Below, piece after piece: positions 59,394 through 64,000 of a DNA stretch of 64,000 bases. Source of the stretch: Chloranthus sessilifolius (lineage: Eukaryota; Streptophyta; Magnoliopsida; Chloranthales; Chloranthaceae); contig CM037590.1 of assembly GCA_021018995.1 (NCBI GenBank), positions 39,372,287 to 39,436,286 of the forward strand, read 5' to 3'. The stretch's first letter is position 1. Each line of letters starts with the position of its first letter. The translations under genes and the position numbers were made by a program. The notes beneath the pieces are model-generated. The model made no database searches and had not been told where the DNA came from. It worked only from the letters and a program-made list of their open reading frames with translations.

Positions 59394-61105
59394 CGAGAAT
59401 CTGATGCATGGAATATAGAATCAAATCTTTAAGCTGCATGAGCATAAGCAGGGCATTTGCTCAATGCACATTTATGTATATATAAACATGTATAAGGGCC
59501 AGCTTGGACAGAAAATCTAAGTAGGTTAGATTATAAGTGCTGGCCCTAAGTGAAACTATCCCAAGTAGGGCTATCCTATCTTAGTCATGGTGAGCAATTT
59601 GCCCCACATCATGATTAGTCATTTCAAGTCCTACTTGAAACGACGGTGATCATGATGTGTTAAAAATTGCTTACGATGAATAGCATCCTTTTTATATTTT
59701 TACGTAGAGGCAGCACCAGTAATCTAATCTAATCTAATTTGGTTTTTTGTCCAAACTAGCCCTAGACAAGTGAAGTTGTCACTGAATTACTAGGATATTC
59801 TAGAGAGCAGTTTACAAATTCCAACACATTTAAGGCATCGTTTGCTCCCATATGGGGGCATTATATTTGTTGAAAAGTAGATATGATATTTCGAAGATCT
59901 ACGTCATATGATTATGAGGAACAAAATTAAGGCATGTAACAAGGTTAGGAACAATTTCTACAGATAGATGTATTTTCAGTGAAAGGATACGGGAAGGAGA
60001 AGGCATGCCTGAAATACTGACACATCGTGTGAAGGAGAAGGCATGCCTGTCCCCAAGCTGCATTTATTTCATCCCACTCAACCTAAACATACAAATGTGA
60101 TGGCCAAACAAACATGACAACACTTGTAAAAAAAGAAAAAGAACAAGTTTTCAGACAAATAGTATATCTCCCTTGCATGATCAAGTTTTGGCACAGAATA
60201 CCGGTATCCTGGGAAGACGGCCAAGTCGAAAATTGTTAATGGTTCCAAACTCTCCATCATGCCAGATGGGAAAGGCATCATTCAGCACATTGGTGCGCTT
60301 CAACAATTCCAGTTGTGCTTGTGAAACTTCTATCTTCGCCAAAATCGCATCTCTCTCTTCCTGTTGATTAGAAAAGCTTTTCAATTATAAAAATTCAGCT
60401 GCATGCAGATAATGTAAGGAGGTGACAAAACTCATCGAGAAAATTACGCTACTTGGTGAAAAATAACACATGCACACATCCATGCAGCCAAATTCACCCC
60501 CCCCCCCCCCCTTCCCCTCCTCACACACTCTCACGCGCTGTTTACATATTCAAATTGATTCATGTACATTTACATGAAAATGTGCCTTAACACAGATATC
60601 TGGTGTTGCAATTATGATATTTACCATATAATTTAGAAAAAGGATATTTGATTCCAAAATTTTATTGACAAAAGGAAATGTCTTATGAATATACATTCCT
60701 CGAGGTGGTTACTAATTATAAATTCAAGAAAGCTACCATTTAAGTACGACCTCAAATGATAGCTGCCAGATTCATGGTCACTCCATTCTACATGATTTAT
60801 AGTTTGTTACTTTTTGTAAAGAAATTAAAAGATAAATAGCCTCAATTAGCTAATAAGTTGGCAAAGTCAGTTCATATTTTTACTTTGATTTATTTATTAT
60901 TCCTTTTATTCTTATTTTTTAAATTCATTTTTATTTGGAGAGGGAGGATGTCACAAATAACTCGGTATCTGTGCCCCAGAACATTCCAAATTGTAATAGC
61001 AGCATTACACGGATTCTTTGCTTAGGATGTCAAGTCCAAGGCCAACATGTGTTGGGTCCTTTATACATTTTGGACTCTAAATATGTATATGTATATGTGT
61101 GTGTG

Positions 61106-61142
<37 letters not shown>

Positions 61143-63346
61143 ATACATGATAATACTAATTTGTCGAATAATTTATATATTACAAGCATACACATTAATT
61201 TATGTAAAATTTTAGTTATAAACTACTCTTATTCATGTAAATTATTATATGCTATTAGAATTGTGTACCTGTTATAATAACCATGATATAATCTTAGTAC
61301 TTGAAGTATATGCTAAACCTTTTATATTTTCTATAAGTATCTTCATTTCCTTTATTTTTTTATTTTTGTAACTATTTCTGACATTCCGTAACGATCTTTT
61401 TCTCTTGCCGAGTCTTCACTCTACACGTATGAGAGTCTGAGTCTGACCCTTGCATCCTTGTCCCCCAATCAAGATGAAAAGAACTAGGAATACTCACACT
61501 TCACTAAAATCACATATTAAGAACGTCATAATGCATAGAAATAAGGGAATATCAAAGTGTCAAAGTGAAAAATGATGAAGAAACATAAAGAACTCTGTTT
61601 AACAACGTACCTGATGCGAGGTTAGCTGAAACTGGAAATTGTTGAATTCATGCCAATACCTGTGACATGGAACCTTAAAAGGCAAGCATTAGCAACTAGA
61701 AATGATCAAAATGGCCGATTGCTAACAAGGAAGATGCTCACAAAAACCATAAGAACCACAAGTAAGGATATCTCTAAAAAGCTACTGGAAAATGTTCTTC
61801 AATATGAAAACTGTTTCCGAGTATTGGAGAACAGTTGAACACTCACCGTTCCTCTAGTTCTTTAAAGCATGTTGATTTTAATTCTAATTCCTTAAGTTCG
61901 AGATTCACTTCTTTGCACAGTTTCTCGGTTTCTTCAATTGCTGCTTCAAGTCTTCTTTCTTCTTCTTCAACCTTAGCAGTATCAGAAAATAATAATAACG
62001 AAGATTACAATTTGAACGAAAAAATTGTGCCAAGACAATAGGAGAATAGTATCAATGCTATACAATTTGGAACTCAAATTTTGACCCACAACTGTGTCCA
62101 AGAAGTAACTCCTCACGGAAACATAAGACTTTCATATATAGGTCAATTAGTCAATTCATAATTTGAAATTTATATACATGCTTTAAGCTGTATAAATAAT
62201 TATCCGAACTCACAAGAAGCACAAGTTAAAAAAGTCTGCATTACAAAATTGGTTGCTAAAAACTTTAAACGGGTTTTCACATATTTTTAATTGCTTCAGT
62301 TAGAGTCTTGGATAGGGTCTTACCTCTGTTGACCCTAATGCTAATGAAACAGGTTCAGAGGGTTCAAGCCAGTATTGAACTCCAAATCTATCTATCATTG
62401 TACTGGAAACAGACGTGATTTTGCATGTGTGTTCTTGCAGATATTAACTCTGGATTGATAATTATACAAGTATAGAACCTTGGTCTGAGATGAATGAAAA
62501 AATTTCCACCCAATTTTGTTGCTTACTGACTTTTTTGAGGTGTATTAAATACCAAATCTCATTAATGGAATTGTGTTGAATTCACTGTTAAAAATTATGC
62601 TCGTCATTCTAAAAGTGACCAACTGCCAGCTCAAAATTTACATAAAGACAATTAATGCAAGGAGAGATGCGAAATGAACACCTTCATTTTTTCTCGAAGA
62701 AAATCAGCCTCGCTAAGCACATTGCGTGATTCGACCTCAAAACGCTGAAGACAGGCTTCATATGCTTTGATGTCTCTGTTCACATCTTCAACCTCTTTAT
62801 CAAGTTTGTCAGATAACACACGCATACATTCCAGACATAAAGGTTGATCAACCTGGAAAAAAAATTTGAATACTAACATATAATATGTTCCAGTTCCTAT
62901 AAAGAGATCAAGCAAATATGCCATCAAACAGAATGTGCCAGGGAAGTTTTATGTGCAACAGTGCAACCCAACCCTTTCTCATACCTGGGTTTGTGCAATG
63001 GCAATATCGAATGCACGCTTCAATACAGTTATACTTGAGTGAAACCCAGCATTGTTTATCTGCACGGGACTACTGGGACTTCCCCCGGGATTCGGTAAAT
63101 GCGTGCTGCCACCTTCTGCTACAGATTCACCCTTGTACATGGAAGCAGCAGCTGGTGGCAACACAACAAACGATTCTTCCATTGTCTTCCCAATTTGATT
63201 AGTATCAGACTGCGTAGCTCCGGCACGAGGACGAGGAGGAACTCCATGCGCTTGACTTCTTTGCTTCGGCAACACAACAAATGAATGGTCCATTCGACTT
63301 GAACCCAATACGCTCCCTCCACCATGGACTGAAGAATTCTGCATAC
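46823..63346 (-). CDS. ATG6: ATG6/Beclin-1 (VPS30), exons 2 to last
   Basis: A subunit of the VPS34 class III PI3-kinase complex, needed for autophagosome formation and vacuolar sorting. Exons: 62985-63346, 62682-62852, 61847-61971, 61611-61659, 60202-60360, about 60009-60082, 52473-52544, 51143-51292, 46823-47048 (TGA stop). The first exon (N-terminal Met) lies right of the window. Order: Ser/Pro-rich N-region with repeated SFVVLP ([13 protein letters not shown]), CLEC, a coiled coil from about 62800 to 61850, then the BARA domain ([60 protein letters not shown]). All frames join except at the 3' edge of the 60082 exon, where the usual PKFQ is missing. One intron holds a whole gypsy element. 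Confidence 0.95.
47239..47587. mobile_element. MITE in the last ATG6 intron
   Basis: The left end CAACTGACCCGTTCCCAATC plus TAGATTGTGAACAGGTCACT pairs with the right end (reverse complement CCGACCTGTTCACAATTTAG, ATGAGTCACTGATTTT). The TIR is about 45 bp, the total about 350 bp, and it is non-coding. The intron from 47588 to 48536 shows no gene. Confidence 0.7.
48537..49658 (-). mobile_element. Solo LTR in ATG6 intron, perfect GTTAC duplication
   Basis: On the minus strand it begins TGACGGGGAAGCCACCAACA at 49658 and runs to 48537. GTTAC lies immediately on both sides (48532-48536 and 49659-49663). It aligns along its length with the solo LTR at 1138-2196 in the opposite orientation (ACCTAGG, CTTGTAC-type block, GATCTAGG, GGTATCGCTTTAATTT). 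Where that copy carries GGACGTCCG words, this one carries CTCGAGCGAG words (49317-49505). Confidence 0.92.
50335..50690. repeat. Diverged tandem duplication, about 178-bp period
   Basis: Two copies share TTCAxTGxGACGACTACCA, CAGCACCGGTTCATCTTA-like, AAATTTAATAxTxTCTTAAA and GACATCTATAGATxTCAAGG in order. It lies in the last ATG6 intron. The rest of 49664-51142 shows no gene. Confidence 0.6.
52614..52667. repeat. (GA)n tract at the gypsy insertion site
   Basis: An interrupted GA repeat directly left of the gypsy 5' LTR. A purer GA repeat (59347-59386) continues directly right of the 3' LTR, so the element split one microsatellite. Confidence 0.9.
52668..53609 (+). repeat. 5' LTR of the gypsy element
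   Basis: Begins TGATGGGGACATC and ends TTCCGCATCA. Positions about 52790-52960 carry CGATCGATCGA words, the place where the solo LTR family carries other palindromes. It differs from the 3' LTR by an extra segment (about 40 bp in total) and scattered substitutions, so the insertion is not recent. Confidence 0.92.
53665..55078 (+). pseudogene. gypsy gag, frameshifted
   Basis: It starts at [14 protein letters not shown] (ATG 53680; an upstream in-frame ATG at 53665 is possible). It has a coiled N-terminus, then the capsid-type segment ([20 protein letters not shown]). A stop falls near 54115, and a further segment ([20 protein letters not shown], near 54180) follows in another frame. Compared with the gag fragment at 1-776, about 60 bp is missing after 54260. 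A 166-bp hAT-like insertion breaks it at 54415-54580. The zinc knuckle [14 protein letters not shown] (54760-54800) is complete. The frame stops at 55078. Confidence 0.85.
54415..54580. mobile_element. 166-bp hAT-like element with CGAAACCGAAAT words
   Basis: The ends are CAAGGATCAAAA and TTTTGAACCATG (inverted). CCTCAAAC lies on both sides (54407-54414 and 54581-54588), a perfect 8-bp target duplication. The interior is made of TTTCGG, CCGAAA and GAAATTTT words in both orientations. The termini match the 403-bp element at 12821-13223, although the interior word is different. Confidence 0.8.
55079..58430 (+). pseudogene. gypsy pol: protease, RT, RNase H, integrase, chromodomain
   Basis: The protease motif IIVDSGSC is at 55080-55105, right after an in-frame TGA. 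RT starts near 55800 ([20 protein letters not shown]) and continues at 55925-56245 ([28 protein letters not shown], active-site VVYFDDIFI). RNase H covers 56580-56940 ([31 protein letters not shown]). Integrase covers 57120-57700 ([45 protein letters not shown]), keeping Asp, Asp and Glu. Its C-terminal part continues at 57761-58240. Near 58290-58400 a chromodomain-like end reads [18 protein letters not shown]. Several frameshifts and stops separate these parts. Confidence 0.88.
58445..59346 (+). repeat. 3' LTR of the gypsy element
   Basis: Preceded by a purine-rich CTCTGGGAGAAT, begins TGATGGGGACATC and ends TTTTTGCATCA. The CGATCGATCGA word block is at about 58555-58715. Confidence 0.92.
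59347..59386. repeat. (GA)n microsatellite right of the gypsy element
   Basis: About 20 GA units directly follow the 3' LTR end, continuing the tract left of the 5' LTR. Confidence 0.95.
59496..59763. mobile_element. MITE in ATG6 intron
   Basis: The left end GGGCCAGCTTGGACAGAAAA pairs with the inverse of the right end (TAGGGCTAGTTTGGACAAAA). Both are followed by TTAGATTA-type repeats and an inner pair (GTGAGCAATTTG / GTAAGCAATTTT, CATCATGAT). It is about 268 bp and non-coding. The boundary duplication is unclear. Confidence 0.7.
59992..60050. repeat. 19-bp direct repeat at the 3' edge of an ATG6 exon
   Basis: GAAGGAGAAGGCATGCCTG occurs at about 59993-60011 and 60032-60050. The right copy is inside the exon (coding QACLLLH on the minus strand). 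The left copy sits at or beyond the exon's end, in another frame, where PKFQ would be expected. Confidence 0.85.
60495..61146. repeat. Low-complexity tracts in ATG6 intron
   Basis: A C-run of about 16 bases starts near 60497. A mixed (TA)n/(GT)n tract covers about 61080-61146. The rest of this intron (60361-61610) shows no gene. Confidence 0.85.
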
Positions 63347-64000
63347 CTGCATGTATAGTCCCCAAATCTACCGTATGTAAGTGAGGGAAACTAGTAACTC
63401 TTGCCTCTCAAAAAGTTTAAAAGATATGTTGCAGGCTGCCTTCAAAAGCATTCATCGGAAGACTAGTGCATGATTGAAGGCTAATTGGACAATAATTCGA
63501 GGATATGTTGGGAAGGTGGACTGACTTTGAAGAACAATGTTACGCACCCACGCTGCTCGACAGTGCACCATCCAAATTATCACCAACAAAAAAGCTTCTC
63601 TAGAGGTCACTAGTCCAGGTATACACTAGTCTACTGAATCCCTGAATTCCACGTCTGCAATTCCTGCTCCAATCATATCAACTAATCTTTAAACAGAAAT
63701 ACTGGGAAGGTAGTGCCCATCCTTATCCTCAGATTCAGCGACAGTGGCATTGAAGTTGCCAATGACACACCAATAACTGTTGATCATGATTGACCACTAT
63801 AAGAGATCATGCTAGTAATTCGTTTTGATTAAATTCTTATGTTGCCAATAACTCAACAAGGATGCTTAACTTTTTTCAAGCGCACCTATTTTTTATATGT
63901 TCTTACTGAAAATAAGGGATATTATTTCTAGCAATGTGTACATTGGTAGGAGACCAGTATCCATCAGTGGCAATCCTTTGGTAGCGAGGGGATTTGCTTC
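63347..64000. other. ATG6 upstream intron, no exon found
   Basis: The exon ending its 5' side at 63346 starts two bases into a codon (acceptor CATGCAG before GTATGCAG), so an upstream coding exon must exist. I could not find its expected sequence in 63347-64000, so it probably lies beyond the window. Confidence 0.6.

Noticed and set aside
60935..61277. Frames across the TG/TA tract
   Set aside because: They are microsatellite translations inside an ATG6 intron.

Overview
The window is nuclear DNA of a flowering plant. Two conserved plant genes, both on the minus strand, are spread over very long introns packed with plant-type transposons (Ty3/gypsy with chromodomain, Ty1/copia, L1 and RTE LINEs, a MULE carrying a Ulp1-like gene, hAT-like elements and MITEs). 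I cannot name the species. The long introns would fit a large-genome or early-diverging angiosperm, but that is inference only.

Gene 1 is an importin-9-type karyopherin (IPO9). It starts at 41247 and runs leftwards. Thirteen exons covering about 433 N-terminal residues can be traced to 5923, and the C-terminal half lies beyond the left edge. Intron 2 (37379-37519) has AT-AC ends and reads as a U12-type intron. Intron 9 (15882-35252) is about 19.4 kb and intron 11 about 7.9 kb. Gene 2 is ATG6/Beclin-1, the autophagy subunit of the class III PI3-kinase complex. Nine exons run from 63346 down to the stop at 46823, and the first coding exon is off the right edge. Between the genes (41248-46822) I see only MITEs and fold-back elements.

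Layout. 1-5.9 kb: gypsy gag fragment, solo LTR inside a copia remnant, 574-bp fold-back element. 5.9-15.9 kb: IPO9 exons 13-10; intron 11 holds a minus-strand L1 LINE cut up by repeat-rich hAT-like elements and a solo LTR. 15.9-35.3 kb: IPO9 intron 9, a four-level nest in which a non-coding copia (16571-29001) holds a solo LTR (17509-27497), which holds a 7.7-kb MULE (18829-26539), which holds a fold-back MITE. To its right lies a decayed copia with an RTE LINE inserted. 35.2-41.3 kb: IPO9 exons 9-1. 46.8-63.4 kb: ATG6; intron H-I holds a solo LTR and intron F-G a 6.7-kb gypsy element with both LTRs.

The most unusual system is the MULE. It has about 106-bp terminal inverted repeats and a perfect 9-bp target duplication. 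It carries a decayed MuDR-type transposase on one strand and a DUF1985-like plus Ulp1 (C48) protease gene on the other, in the manner of Kaonashi/CUMULE elements. Four arrays of self-complementary roughly 20-base words sit next to these genes. A wider theme is that unrelated or distantly related elements here (three LTR groups, several hAT-like elements, the MULE) each carry their own short palindromic word, amplified at an equivalent place.
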